A stretch of DNA of 64,000 nt. It comes from Microthyrium microscopicum (taxonomy: Eukaryota; Ascomycota; Dothideomycetes; Microthyriales; Microthyriaceae). The notes beneath the pieces are model-generated. The model was not told the origin of the DNA. It made no database searches and saw only the letters and a list, made by a program, of their open reading frames with translations. The position numbers and the translations under genes are program-made. Where the stretch lies: positions 1,874,157-1,938,156 of the forward strand of contig MU004235.1 of NCBI GenBank assembly GCA_010405405.1, read 5' to 3'. Positions 23,081 through 34,615 of the stretch are shown here, in pieces (the first letter of the stretch is position 1; the number at the start of each line of letters is the position of its first letter).

Positions 23081-24811
23081 ATGTCGTCCTTCTTCACTGC
23101 TCCAGCATCACAAAGAAAACGAAAACGAACGGACGCCGGCCCCTCCAGCTCTGCCAAAAGATCCGCTGCCCCACGAAACAATACAAGACAAGTAAACGGT
23201 TCGAGGCCTGCCACACGTGCGGAACGAGATGAGTCAATATCAGGAAGCGACTCTGATGTATCTGGTGCCGAGAACGAGGAGCTAGGAGACGAAGACGAGA
23301 TCAGCCATGCCAGCTCAGAGGACGAGAACGAAACCGCTGCAGACAAACGATTGCGCCTCGCCGAACGATACTTGGAAAATATTCGAGATGAGATTGACCC
23401 CGCAGGTTTCGATGCTGCGGATGTGGACAGAGATTTAATTGCTGAGAGGCTGAGAGAAGATGTCGCCGAGTCCAAGGGAAAAGTCTACCGTAATATTGCA
23501 TCTCAGCTGGATATATCCAAGGCACAACACATGAACATTCGAGATAATAAGGCCGACCAGCGTTGTCCGACCGGAGTGGCAACCGTCTTTCCATTCATCT
23601 ACACTGTTGCAAAGGATTTGACAATATGCAAATGGGAAATACCCTCTCCAACACAAGAACCATCCACGCAAACAAATATCACAAACCGCCGGAAACCAAA
23701 GCTCGTCAAAAAATACGAATGCTACCGGAATCAATCCAAAAAGGACAAGTCCCTGGGACATACAGCGCCGATATTATGCATTGCAGTAAGCTCTTCTGGA
23801 AAATACCTTGCGACTGGCGGAGCAGACAAACGCTTGGTGATCTGGGATGCAGAAAGCCTAAAGCCCATCAGGGTCTTCTTCCAGCATCGCGACTCGATAC
23901 TGGGGGTTTCGTTCCGGCGAAACACCAATACCCTGTACACCGCATCCGCTGACCGTACCATTAAAATCTGGAGCCTGGACGAAATGTCGTACATTGAAAC
24001 TCTATTCGGCCACCAAGATCACGTAGTCGACATCGTCGGCCTTGCACAAGAAAGATGCATTAGCGTGGGTTCCAGGGACCGGACAGCCCGCTTCTGGAAG
24101 GTCGTGGACGAGAGTCAACTTGTATTTCGAGGTGGCGGAGGTGGATCCTCCAAGGCTTCCAAAGTGGAAGGCGAGAGTTTTTCGGAAGGAAGCATTGATC
24201 GAGTCGCTATGGTAGACGAGGACACGTTTGTAACAGGCAGCGACAATGGGACGATTAGTCTATGGAGCGTGCTACGAAAAAAGCCAGTATTTTCGATTCC
24301 CATGGCCCACGGCATCGAACCATTAGCCAAACCAGAGGATATTAGCCCGGAAATAAATCCAAGCTCCTCCCGTACTGATGGTCGACCACAGCCTCGATGG
24401 ATCACTGCTCTCACCACGGTACCTTACAGCGATATTATACTCTCTGGGAGCTGGGATGGATACATTCGGGCCTGGAAAATATCGGAGGATAAACGACGAC
24501 TTGAGGCTGTGGGTCCCATTCAATCACAAGCCAACAAGGCGTTGCAAAATGGCACGAATGGTTTAACGCATGAGCAAAAGTCGCAGGATGAGCTTGGGCC
24601 AATCAGAGGGCTTGTGAACGATCTCAACGTCTTTGAAAAGGGCGATCGTGGAAAGGATGGGCTGTGTATAGTAGCCGCATATTCCAAAGAACATCGGCTG
24701 GGGAAATGGAACATGAACACCGGAGGCCGATGCGGGACTGTGCTGTATGAGATTGGGAAGATCTTGGAGCATCCTTCGGATCCTACGCATCTGAATGGAC
24801 ATGCGGAGTAG
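23081..24811 (+). CDS. RRP9: U3 snoRNP-associated WD40 protein Rrp9 (U3-55K)
   Basis: Rrp9 binds the box B/C motif of U3 snoRNA and acts in the nucleolar small-subunit processome, in early 18S rRNA maturation. The gene is one exon, 576 aa. The acidic, Ser-rich N-terminus with a KRKRKR-type basic stretch is typical. The family signature AERYLENIRDEIDPAGFDAA comes next, then the WD40 propeller with clear GHTAPILCIAVSSSGKYLATGG, ADKRLVIWDAE, RDSILGVSFR, SADRTIKIWSLD and SRDRTARFWKVVDESQLVFRG units. The C-terminal repeat ends with CIVAAYSKEHRLGKW. The length fits fungal orthologs. The start ATG is the first after the divergent promoter. Confidence 0.93.
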   Translation: MSSFFTAPASQRKRKRTDAGPSSSAKRSAAPRNNTRQVNGSRPATRAERDESISGSDSDVSGAENEELGDEDEISHASSEDENETAADKRLRLAERYLENIRDEIDPAGFDAADVDRDLIAERLREDVAESKGKVYRNIASQLDISKAQHMNIRDNKADQRCPTGVATVFPFIYTVAKDLTICKWEIPSPTQEPSTQTNITNRRKPKLVKKYECYRNQSKKDKSLGHTAPILCIAVSSSGKYLATGGADKRLVIWDAESLKPIRVFFQHRDSILGVSFRRNTNTLYTASADRTIKIWSLDEMSYIETLFGHQDHVVDIVGLAQERCISVGSRDRTARFWKVVDESQLVFRGGGGGSSKASKVEGESFSEGSIDRVAMVDEDTFVTGSDNGTISLWSVLRKKPVFSIPMAHGIEPLAKPEDISPEINPSSSRTDGRPQPRWITALTTVPYSDIILSGSWDGYIRAWKISEDKRRLEAVGPIQSQANKALQNGTNGLTHEQKSQDELGPIRGLVNDLNVFEKGDRGKDGLCIVAAYSKEHRLGKWNMNTGGRCGTVLYEIGKILEHPSDPTHLNGHAE

Positions 24812-25220
24812 TAGCGATTTGTTATACCCAGCCTTGCCAGCCAAAATAGTATAGTCTAAACATTACCCAAATAATGCTATGCCTTGAAACTTGACCCCAC
24901 TATTTTGTATTGCTAAGCTCCAGCGATGCCGTGGAGCAATGAAGACAGATTCATTGAGGGACAAGAATCTGCATACAAGGAGGCCCGATAATTCGGCGAG
25001 ACCCCATGCTTGAAGGCTTATGCTACAGATTAGGCAGCAGTTTTGTCGCAGAAATCATGTACTCGTCAGACTTCATGGGCCATGTTCAGTTTTTGTCTAT
25101 AATTACGTCCAGTTTGACTGGCTTCGGCTAGCTCAGAGCAACAGGGAGAAGGTGTGCTTGGTCCAATGAATCAGATACAGCTATTGGACTCGGAGTACAG
25201 CAGCCCTCTACAGATCCACA
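24812..25220. other. intergenic, 0.4 kb
   Basis: This holds the RRP9 3' end and the WD40 gene's upstream region. Nothing else is seen. Confidence 0.6.
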
Positions 25221-26471
25221 ATGACCACCATAGCTCCAGTAGACACCTTCCCAACCAGTTGGCCATACTTTATCGCAAAGGACTTCCAGAAAGCGATCGT
25301 TCCAGCACGCTGGGCTGATGGCCATCCCAAACAATGGCAAGGAGCAGAAAGCTCCATCACAACGAAAGATCGCATAAGAGATGGCGCTCTCAGCCAGGAC
25401 TCGCGATACCTGGCTGTAGCAAGCGCTTCTGAAGTCACAATCTACTCCATCACTGACGGAAAGATTTGCCAGATGCTGACATGCCCCGAGGGCCGGTTCC
25501 AACGTGTGCTTCTGCGAATGATGGAAAGCTCACCAAGTAAGGACTACTGCCTTCTTGCCGACTTTGGCAGTATACCATACCCACAAACTGCCTTTTGGAA
25601 GCTTGACGAACATGGAAAAGTCCAAGGCACGAACAAGCCGGTCCTGATCATAAAAGCATCTTTGCCGGATGCAGGTTGCGATATGTTTCATCCGTCAAGT
25701 CAGTACTTCCTGGTTTACGAACGCGAGCGCCTCCCAGCGGCGACGAAAGAAAAGCATCATTCACACAACATTGAAATATGGGATGCGGACTTTGCATCCC
25801 TGAAGCTTCGTATTGAAGATATGCATGATGAGATAATGAGCTGGGTAGATTTCTCGCCAGATGGCTCGACATTCGCGACCAGTTCAATGGACCAGACTGC
25901 CAAGATCTGGAACGCAGCCAGCGGCGCTCTAGTTCGCACCTTCGGACCCACTGGTCATCAGAATTGGCGAGTTGCTCACTCCCCTGATGGTAGTCGACTT
26001 GCGTGTGGCCATGGCTCGGGCGTTCTTGTCTGGCAGATCGAGACCGGCGAAACTATATTCAAGTTTGATAGCAACAGACACTGGGTACGGTCGCTAGCCT
26101 GGCATCCAAGCAGCAAATGTCTTGCATATGGTCATTGCAATGGTGGATTGCAGATTCGAAGTGTGGAATCTGGGAAAGTGTTTCAAGAGTGGCAATTGGA
26201 CATGACGCGTTGGCCTCGACAAGATACAGAAGTACTCGTCTTGGGCTGGTTTGATGGAGGTAGAAAATTGGCATTCGCTACGGGACTACATGCTGGAGTT
26301 GAAGTTTATGACGTGGAAGAGAATATCAAATGGCGATTCGCTCCAAGCGATGAGGATTCGAGTCTGCTAACTAATGGCTGGAGACCTCTTGTTCCTGCAT
26401 ACTGGATTGCGGATAACAAAAGTTTGTTGTGCTTGGATGCAGACAACAAAATCAGAGTTTGGAATTTGTAA
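25221..26471 (+). CDS. WD40-repeat protein, function unknown
   Basis: This is a single-exon 416-aa protein. At least four WD-type units are readable: SQDSRYLAVASASEVTIYSI, SPDGSTFATSSMDQTAKIWN, SPDGSRLACGHGSGVLVWQI and HPSSKCLAYGHCNGGLQIRS, ending DADNKIRVWNL. The spacing suggests a seven-bladed propeller made almost entirely of repeats, with no extra enzymatic domain. I do not recognise a specific family. It follows RRP9 on the same strand, but the two do not appear related beyond the fold. It could be a lineage-specific scaffold. Confidence 0.75.
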   Translation: MTTIAPVDTFPTSWPYFIAKDFQKAIVPARWADGHPKQWQGAESSITTKDRIRDGALSQDSRYLAVASASEVTIYSITDGKICQMLTCPEGRFQRVLLRMMESSPSKDYCLLADFGSIPYPQTAFWKLDEHGKVQGTNKPVLIIKASLPDAGCDMFHPSSQYFLVYERERLPAATKEKHHSHNIEIWDADFASLKLRIEDMHDEIMSWVDFSPDGSTFATSSMDQTAKIWNAASGALVRTFGPTGHQNWRVAHSPDGSRLACGHGSGVLVWQIETGETIFKFDSNRHWVRSLAWHPSSKCLAYGHCNGGLQIRSVESGKVFQEWQLDMTRWPRQDTEVLVLGWFDGGRKLAFATGLHAGVEVYDVEENIKWRFAPSDEDSSLLTNGWRPLVPAYWIADNKSLLCLDADNKIRVWNL

Positions 26472-26632
26472 ACACTGTACCGATGATTGGATTTAGGTCA
26501 GAATAAGTGCCATAAGCCCGTCGAACTGAAGCTCAACCAATAAGTATCTGACATTATTTCCAAATTACGCTGATAAGAATCATATGCTTCTCTGCCTGGC
26601 TTTCTCTATCGCCAAATCCCTCTGCTTCAGAC

Positions 26633-26934
26633 TTATATCAAGTTTCTCGGTGCACATCCACAATCCTCACACTGAGAATTATGTCAGTCGATTTAACGAG
26701 CACGGTAGGCAAGCAATAGGAAGATGTAAGACTTACGCAGCTGACAATTTTCTTGAAGCAGACGTACTCGCAATAGGAAATACAGCACTCGGTAGCATCT
26801 GGATTGTTACCACCCCCACAAAGTGCACAATTCTCATTACACATCTGTAAGCAGGTGAGGAGTTGCTGATCGGTCAGTAATGGAGTTGCCGTGGCAAAAG
26901 CCTGTAGGATGACAAAGATGAGCAACAGACGCAT
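26633..26934 (-). CDS. small secreted cysteine-rich protein, 78 aa, spliced
   Basis: Exon 1 (26934-26737) encodes a signal peptide (MRLLLIFVILQAFATATP) and a Cys-rich core beginning LLTDQQLLTCLQMCNENCAL. It ends VSC at a GTAAGT donor; a CTGAC branch and TCTCAG acceptor lead to exon 2 (26671-26633), CEDCGCAPRNLI and a stop. The spliced product has 12 cysteines in about 60 mature residues, probably six disulfides. Read without splicing, the last four cysteines are lost or misframed. The Met at 26934 is chosen over the Met 28 codons upstream because it is followed at once by the signal peptide. This is the profile of a secreted effector or antimicrobial-type protein; the function is unknown. Confidence 0.7.
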
Positions 26935-28268
26935 ATTTTCAGCTGTGGGTGATGGAAACGAGAAAGGTTTATATACTCGGCCGAATAGACCCAAAAATGT
27001 ATTGATGATGACTTCCACTCATGTCTCCAGCGATTCTTCAAATGCAGTGTGGACAGAAGATTCTAGACTTATGTAGCTTCTCACTATGGCATCAAGTACC
27101 ACTGAATCTTGGAACACGATTGAGTTATCGTATCACACAGCATAAAGCGGACGCGTAGAGCTGGCCGTGGAGATTATATCGAGCTTGTTTCGCTATCGCC
27201 GTCTCGAAGCACAAGTTTTGGACGAGATCTCGCCACAGTGACCATTGCAATTTATGTTGTTTGCTTCAAGGTACGACGGCACAACCAGAGATTTGCGCGC
27301 TACTGAATGTTCTTCGACAAACGATTGCCTATTACCGGGTACATGTCCTTCGTCAAGTCGTGCAAGTTTGTTCCAATACAACAAGATGCCTAAAAACATA
27401 TACATGGGCCGATTGAGATGCCTTAGTGAGCTGAACTTCAATACTTCGGCAGAAGTGATTGTGAATTTAGAGAACGTTATCGAAACCGAGACGTCGCGCC
27501 TTATGGGTGGTCACGTTTGATCGAGGCCATGTACGCAGACAAGCAGACAAGCAGACTAAGTCCAGAGAGTTTTCCGAAGATTATTGTAACGAGCGCTGTC
27601 CTACACGATTGAATCAAGGGCGATCGTAGGAGCCGAAGCCTTGCTCCGTTGGCCCTATAATGCGTAAGCTCAATCCTACGGCATGAGTGCTTCTTTAAAT
27701 ATTATGGCACAGGCTGGTGCCTTCATTCACAACAGGACCAGGCTCAACGAGGTCGTCAGTCCACAGAAGTGAAACTCTTGAGAGTATTGTTATCTCATAC
27801 GTGCTATGGTTACTTCATCATAGCATTAAAAGTAAACTCATGGATCCCAAGTACAAAGCTGGAGATTGAGTCTCTGGTAAGTTTATTTACAACAACAACT
27901 CTCCTCATCTCGTATCTCCATGTTTCAGATTTCATGAGACCCAGCTGTGCCAGCGTGTGAGCACTGGTTTTATCACTCATAGGAGGATTGGCAAACCAAC
28001 ACGCCAATCAATATATCAACAACCGTATTCACGTATTGGAGCTCATGGGATTTGATCCTTCGACCGGGATATCTCTTCTAAGTCAAACTCCTGCAGCCCT
28101 CGCCGTGATTCAGCAATGCAAAAGTGGTGCCTAAATACCTACCTTATCCATCATCTCAACATAAAGGTTCCTCACATTCAATCATAAATTCAACAACTTT
28201 CACCGTCAGAAATACCCCCTCCACCACTACAGTCTGATATCTTTCCAGTCTGCTCTACATACTGTCTT
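26935..28268. other. intergenic, 1.3 kb
   Basis: It contains the TATA-like site of the cysteine-rich gene near its start. At 27,960-28,134 a 58-codon plus-strand reading ends in TAA and looks somewhat protein-like; a GTAAGT...TTTCAG intron-like pair sits at about 27,879-27,928, but I could not assemble a gene with a start codon. Confidence 0.45.
26968..26975 (-). promoter_or_regulatory. TATA-like box of the cysteine-rich secreted protein gene
   Basis: TATATAAA on the minus strand, 34 nt before the ATG at 26934. If used, the leader would be very short. Confidence 0.4.
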
Positions 28269-28970
28269 ATGACTATCTCTTCTTGCACCATGGGCAACAC
28301 AAAGCCAGACACAAGTCTACGCCTTCGCACAATTCCCCTCATCGCTTTTGTGATCGAGTTCTTCCTCGCCATTCCATTTGCCATAGCAGTTAATAGAATT
28401 GCACCAGCAATTGGCCTCATTGCTCTGGCTGGGTCATGTCTACTCAGCTTGATGGTCCTGCGTGGTAAAGGATTCTTCAAGCACTGGTTCCGCGGTGCCA
28501 ACTACGAATACCGCATTGTGCTCGATCAAGACGAGCCACACAAAGACGACAGCAGTATGCGTACAAGTTTGCTGTTGTTGGCAGATGTGTTCTTGGGTTT
28601 CAGCAGTGCGGCGATCTACTCGGGAAGTATTGTGGAGATGATGATGGGCGGCGGGTGGTATAGTCGCGCGGATGGAAACATCCTGGGGACCTACGCAGGA
28701 TTACCATATCTGGCTGTCATGTAAGTTCCGTGATGTGTCTTTGATTTCATGCGTTTGCTGATCGGGTACAGGGTAACACATGGATGGTTGGCCTTTCTGG
28801 GCATGTGTAAGCTTGCGAAGCGTGGCAAGAAGTCACTGGATACTTGTCCGCATTGCCAGAAGTCGTTGGTGTTTCCGGGGTCACCAAAGGCTGCCGGTGT
28901 TGAGACTCAAGCCGAGGAGAACAATAATGAAAGTCCATCGATGAGTGGCGCTGGTATATCTGCTGTTTGA
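28269..28970 (+). CDS. four-pass membrane protein, function unknown
   Basis: Exons 28269-28720 and 28772-28970 give 216 aa. The 51-nt intron (GTAAGT donor, GTACAG acceptor, phase 2) joins YLAVM to VTHGWLAFLGMC. Hydrophobic segments are TIPLIAFVIEFFLAIPFAIA, IGLIALAGSCLLSLMVL, SLLLLADVFLGFSSAAIYSG and YLAVMVTHGWLAFLGMC. A cytosolic tail has KRGKK and CPHCQ, a CxxC pair. The layout resembles uncharacterised fungal MARVEL-like membrane proteins, but I cannot assign a family. Translation may instead start at Met 8 (28290, ACCATGGG), which has the better context. Confidence 0.68.
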
Positions 28971-29312
28971 GCATCTATCGCCACTCAGACATGGGTTTCA
29001 CACGTACTGGATCTTTGTTTGATGCAAACGACTCTTGTAGAGAACTTGAACGGCTTATGTCTTTCAGTCAAGCAGATGGACGTGGTAGGCGGTTACGATG
29101 CTCTCGGATTGTTGCGTTCTATATTATGATTTGAAATGGCTTCAGTAAATTCTTTTTCGGAGTTGGCGAACTATGGCTTGGCTCCTTGTCATTTAAAGAA
29201 ATCAATTTTTTCCTTCTATCTGGTCCTGAAAGTTGGAATATCATTTGGCGTATTCTGCATTGCTTTAGCAGTTGGAATTTGGCTGCCGAAAGGTTACAGA
29301 CGAATAAATATA
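28971..29312. other. intergenic, 0.3 kb
   Basis: This is the shared 3' region of two convergent genes. Nothing is seen. Confidence 0.6.
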
Positions 29313-32300
29313 CTAAACCATTTCCCTTCCATATGTCCGTCTTCTCGATGGCAGATCGTCACTTCCAGTATAATAATTATTCGAGCTAGTCGTGGATTCA
29401 TATTTGGCTCTTGATCGTCTTCGGTCAGCTCTCGCTCGCGCTGCTCGGTCATCCGAACGTTTTGCCAATCCTCGAACTAGCCAATGTGCCATCTTTCGGC
29501 CTGCCCATGCTCTGAACTCACTGAGCTTGGTGGTGGCCCAGAGACAGAAAATACCAGCAATGATCACAAGAGGAATGCCTGTGACCCAAAAGACCCATTG
29601 CGTTTGGTTCATATTCCGAATCTCGCTGGTATTCATGCCTAGGATGCTCGCAACGGTGGTTAGTGGGAGGAAAATGACAGAAACAATGGCGAAGATCAGT
29701 GATGCTGTCTCTTGAGTGTCTTTGTTCGTTTCAATAAGCCGTTGATGCTAAGACAAGAAATGTTAGCAGGGTCGAAAGAGTTTTATGGTTCCCCTAGAAT
29801 CAATTTGAGCTTACCGTTCTTTCAATGTCCCTTACTGTCCTCGAAAGATGTTGGAAGTAGGCTATTTTTCCTTTGACCTGTGCCCACGCGCGAGATGGAC
29901 TGGCGGCCGATCGACCCTCAGTATCGAGCAATGTGAAGGAGGTTCTTGCTGTGCCTTCTCTGCCTAGACCTCTAGTGAGAGTTTCCAGTTGCACTTTTTC
30001 TGCTATCAACACATCAATTATCATCCCCAGTTCTTGTTGTAGGTTAATGACTTTTGTCTGATGCTCTCTGTTCTTAGGGTCTAGACGAACTTCTTCCTCC
30101 TAAAAAATGTGGTCAGCTGAGTTGAAGAATATTTGACTAGGTCGGGTGCATGATTAACCCACAAGTCGTATAATATAAGATCTGTAACACTTGGGTATCA
30201 AGTCCATTTGGCCATGAGTGACGTCCTGGAGCATCCGAAGAACTATCGATCCCAGAACGCCAATAGGCGGGACAGCTTCCAAATCAGAGATCGATCCACT
30301 GCCAGAAGTTTCAATAATTTGCTTGAGACCCCTCTCAAGTTTACTGCGCGCCTCCCTAAGTTTACTCGCAAACCGATGAGTACTGTTCTCTGTTGGTTGG
30401 TAGCCAGTAGCAAACACGATAATTTTCATGAAGGCTTCAGGAAAATGTGCAGGTATCTTGAGTCTGCTTGGTGGAGGACCAAGGCCGGCAGACAGTTTTG
30501 AAGATATTTCTTTGATTAGATCTTGCACTATGCGAAAGTTGATATTCATGATGGATTGAATGTTGTCGTCTTTCTGGAACAGGATTTGCTGAACGTGTCA
30601 CAGTTAGCCTGCGGTTCACTATATCTTATTGTCTACCTCCCAACGTAGATAGTTTCAAAAGACTTACAGAGGTGATTCGGTTCACACCGCCCCAGTATTT
30701 GGAAGCCACTGGAGAGTCATGGTACAAGGGTAAAAAGCACCGAAAGCACTCTTTAGCAGTTTGAGCAAAAGCTTGAGCATTCTTGATTTTTTCCCTCAGT
30801 TGCGCCTGCTGGTAGGCTGGGTGAGGTGGTAGAGGACTTGGACTTCTTGAACGCCTCCTTGATCGCTGACTTCTGGAATGGGCCGATGTAGTTGGTCCTG
30901 CACGCTGAGCCCTCAGGTACTCCTTTGTGTATTCTTTTCCTTCTCTTTTGGCACGTTGTATCATCTGTTCGAAATCCTGCCTGAACTCTGCGTAATTCAT
31001 TTCTTTGCAATCTGCATATGCCATTTTCTCTGATTTGCGCTTGTTGGAAACCAAGTAGATATGTAATCGGTCCATCAGACCCGAAAGCTTCGATTGATCA
31101 ACATGAAGTGAATCCACACCTCGACTTCCACCAGCTTGTACGTTGATTCCTTGATCATTTTGTATTTCAACAGCGCATAACCATGTGAAAACTCGAAACT
31201 GCTTGAAATCGTCAATCTGGTTATTTTCGAGGTGCTCATCCGGCGGTATTCGGACAAAAGTAGGGGATTTTGTAGGTGAGATCTTGCGGTTTTTCTTCTT
31301 CTGCTCCATCGGCTTGGTCTCTTGTGCAGCTCCAAGTATCTCAATCTCTTCTGTAATGTCTGATGGCTTCAGTTCTGTTGATACGGCATCATCTTTATCA
31401 TCGACAGCAAAGCTTGCGGCGATATCCCGCGCTTCATTTTGTCTCCCTTCACGGCGGTTGGCAGTGCTCGAAATTCGTGGCGCTGTCTCCGGTACGCCAT
31501 ATCCTTCTGGCAGTTCTGCTGGGCTGCGCTCGGCAGGATCGTCGTCAGAGTCTATATCTTCGTCATCCGAGAGAATTGACTCTGATGAAGGCTCCCAGGG
31601 AGGCGGGCGTGGCGGAGCCTGGAAGGGGCGCGGGCTGCTTCTTCTAGTTATCCCGGTTAGGAAATTTCATTAACTGTGTATGGCAACTTACATCGGTCTG
31701 ATCACAAGTCGTACGGTTGCTTGCTTGGAACGTTGTGGTATCGCCAGCTCAACCCAGTTGATGGCCGTAACCAGGGTTGAGCCATCGAATATTTGGAAAT
31801 CAGACTCTGTTCCGAACTCTCGGAGTTGGGAAACAAATTCCTAAGACTAGCTCAATAGTTGTTCCTGGGGATCTAGATATCTACACTTACAAACCAAGTC
31901 TGACATTTCTCAGCTGAGAGTAAGAAAATCGAATTACCTCCATCATAAACCTGAACGTAAGGCGATTCATCTTTAAACTTTGACTTTTCGGGTTCAGGTA
32001 GTGGGAGACTTGCTGAAACTGCTTTAACTATATCTCCTCGAAGCGATTTGATATCTAGGCGTGAACAAGTTATGAGCAGATCTACAAGTGTCAATACTAC
32101 AGCCCAAATGGAGACCTCAGATTCAAATTTCCACTTACCGTGATTGATGACCAGGCACCATAGCTGCGAAACATGAATGCACTTTCCAGAGTTCTTCGAG
32201 TCCATGGTCGTTACGACTTGCTTCAGATCCCGACTCTTGGAAGTAGCCGAGTCATAGAGCTGAAGAAGTGTTTGTGCAGGATGGTCTGATGAGCCATCTG

Positions 32301-33672
32301 GTAATTTTACTGCAGAGTAAGCTTCAAAGCTGAAATAGGGAAAACAGAGCCAGATTAGAGAATCGAGTTCTGAAGCAGGACGATCAGATTTGCTGATGTT
32401 GATTTTAGAGAGCGGTTCCATTTGCCTTCCTTTTCCATCTTGTGTTTCTATTGGTGTGATGCTGTCTTCAATAGAAGATAAAAGTAAGAGAAGATCTTTA
32501 GTCTGTGCGCTTGTGATTTCTGCTTTCTCGAGAACAAATTCCTTCCAGATCAGCTGAGTTTCCAAGTCAATTTGATATTCAACTCACCTTGAAGGTTCGG
32601 AAATTCAAATGATCCTGTTTTAAGTGCCTGAGTTTATCAGAGAGAAATCGACTCATGATATGTTCGAGACTTACAGCCATTTGAATAGTGCCCCGTTCCT
32701 TTTACTGTTCGAATTGAGATTCTGTGACCCTGTCGTTGGTGGGTTTTGGGCGACATTAGCGGGTAGCTCTTCTTCAATCAGGATAGACAAAGAATCTTTC
32801 GAACTTGAATCCTTGACTAGCCCATATTTTGTTGGCAGCACTCTGTATTCATCAAAGTTAAAAACAGGCGGCTTTTGTTCCGTTTTATTGTCTGGTTTGT
32901 CGAGGCTCAAATTCGCACCCAGGCTTCCCGAAGGCACGTCGTCGCTAGCTTCGTCTTCGTCAATAAGAGTAATGGAGTAATCACTGTCTGACCCGAATCC
33001 GCCGTCTAGATCCAAATCGACTTCCACGTAAGGCGCCATCCGGCGGCTGCGTTCCCTCTCTTTTTCCAACTCATACCGATTTCTTTCATAGGTGCCGGAG
33101 TCCATAATGCGAGTTTTGATCCGGGAATCTCCATGTTGGTGTCTTTCATAACGCGCAGGAGGAGGTGGCGGTGGATATAGATTCGACTGAGGATTATAGT
33201 CGGCATAACCAACACTAACAGGACTTCCACTGCGACTATCACTGCGACTACGTCTTCGAGCCCGGCTTCGGCTTCGATTTCGACTTCGACTTCTACTACG
33301 ACTACGACTTTGACTACGTCCGTAGCCATATCCTGCAATAGCTCCGCTATGAGACCGCCCACGCCTGGCAGCCCTGGCATAGGAATAGTTATCGTATCTT
33401 TGGTAGGGGGTAGGTCTATGTCCACTTTCAATCACAACATGAGTCTCAGTCCCTCGCCTCTCGATCACTCGACTAGAAGACTGTCGCTGCTCGCGTTGCG
33501 TTGCTCTTTCCTCTTTGCTAACCAGCGCCTGTCTGTGTAAGATTTCCTCTTCAAGTGCCAATTTTTCTCTCTCAGCTCGCACTTTCAGCTGTCGTTCTAG
33601 ATCGGCTCTTCTGCTGTCAGCGGGGTTTCTGGAGTCATATCCATGGCTCCTATCCCGCGATGTATAATCCAT
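29313..33672 (-). CDS. large CorA-like (GMN motif) membrane protein with SR-rich N-terminus
   Basis: Nine exons (33672-32675, 32627-32588, 32553-32139, 32081-31891, 31840-31692, 31643-30668, 30588-30163, 30099-29815, 29747-29313) join in frame to 1304 aa. The C-terminus has the CorA-type two-helix membrane unit: SLIFAIVSVIFLPLTTVASI, LGMNT (GMN at about 1197-1199) and WVFWVTGIPLVIIAGIFCLW. GMN is the Mg2+-channel signature. The N-terminal 330 residues are charged and include an Arg-Ser dipeptide tract (about 118-152) and an acidic stretch. The centre has HVSQLWCLVINHDLLITC, a block known from fungal CorA-like proteins. A second SR tract (RSQRSRRRSRSPSPLPPHP) comes later. Such long proteins are common in filamentous fungi; ion transport by them is unproven. 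Confidence 0.8.
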
Positions 33673-33924
33673 CTATCTAGGTGTCGGAATGTCAACTTTG
33701 CAATCGCGTTGTCTTCTGGGGGTAATGAGATGAAAACATTTCCATTTTCATCATTTTCTTGAATGAGTTGTAGGGGGCTGGGCTGGATGCATGTAAGACG
33801 CGCCTGCAAAAGACCCAAATCGGAATCAAGATTCTTGGCAGTTTATTTTAAGCCTCTCACATGGTTTAGCTCGTCCTTCCATTGCACGAACTTTTAGCAA
33901 AGATTTCTTGTCAGTGTCGTCAGA

Positions 33925-34467
33925 ATGGCAAGTTCAAAGTTCAAGACTGAACAGTACTTCTCCGAGTCTTTCGTTGAAAGCGCTGGGGCTGTCCTCTTCC
34001 GTCTTTCAACTCGAGAAATATGCCTCATCCGACTCCTTGTGAATAAAAAGTACATCCTACCCAAAGGCCGACGAAACATTGCTGAATCTCGACAAACTGC
34101 CGCAATTCGCGAAGTCGCCGAAGAGACCGGCTACTCTTGTCGTATTTTACCAGTAAAAATGCTCACCAGAAACCCACCAGCCGTGGAAACTGAGCCTATG
34201 GCAGACGAATCGCGTCTTCACGATCACGCGTGTGAGCCTTTCACCTTGCAAATCCGTCATCTTGCAGAGGACGATGTCAAAATCATATGGTGGTTCATTG
34301 CAGCAATTAATGAAGAAACTAACTTCAACGCTGACGCTCAAGAGGATGATAAATTCACAGTGGAATTTTTTGATATGCAAGAAGCAATCACGAAGCTAAC
34401 CTTCAAAAACGATCAGGAGATGGTGCAGAAGGCCGTTGAGATTTTCTTGCAGACTCATCCGGAGTGA
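33925..34467 (+). CDS. Nudix hydrolase
   Basis: This single-exon 180-aa protein should hydrolyse a nucleoside diphosphate linked to another group, or an inositol pyrophosphate. The Nudix box is complete: G(x5)E(x7)REVAEETGY at about residues 48-70, preceded by LPKGRR. The N-terminal SAGAVLFRL strand is typical. A diphosphoinositol-polyphosphate or diadenosine-polyphosphate phosphohydrolase is most likely from the LPKGR context, but substrate cannot be read from sequence. The gene is divergent from the CorA-like gene, with 252 bp between their starts. Confidence 0.87.
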   Translation: MASSKFKTEQYFSESFVESAGAVLFRLSTREICLIRLLVNKKYILPKGRRNIAESRQTAAIREVAEETGYSCRILPVKMLTRNPPAVETEPMADESRLHDHACEPFTLQIRHLAEDDVKIIWWFIAAINEETNFNADAQEDDKFTVEFFDMQEAITKLTFKNDQEMVQKAVEIFLQTHPE

Positions 34468-34615
34468 ATCATATCGAAAACTCAATTAGTTCTGTCCGCA
34501 TATATAAAGACACGAGACTTGATCGACCAAAGCATTACACCAACAGACTCGAACATAATCAACGCCAGAAAAACAAGTTTATTTCAAGATAGCGTTCTAA
34601 ATCCATATCGCACTC

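Noticed and set aside
31363-31673. Plus-strand ORFs of 94-162 codons
   Set aside because: Antisense to exon 6 of the CorA-like gene, whose acidic and serine codons leave the other strand open.
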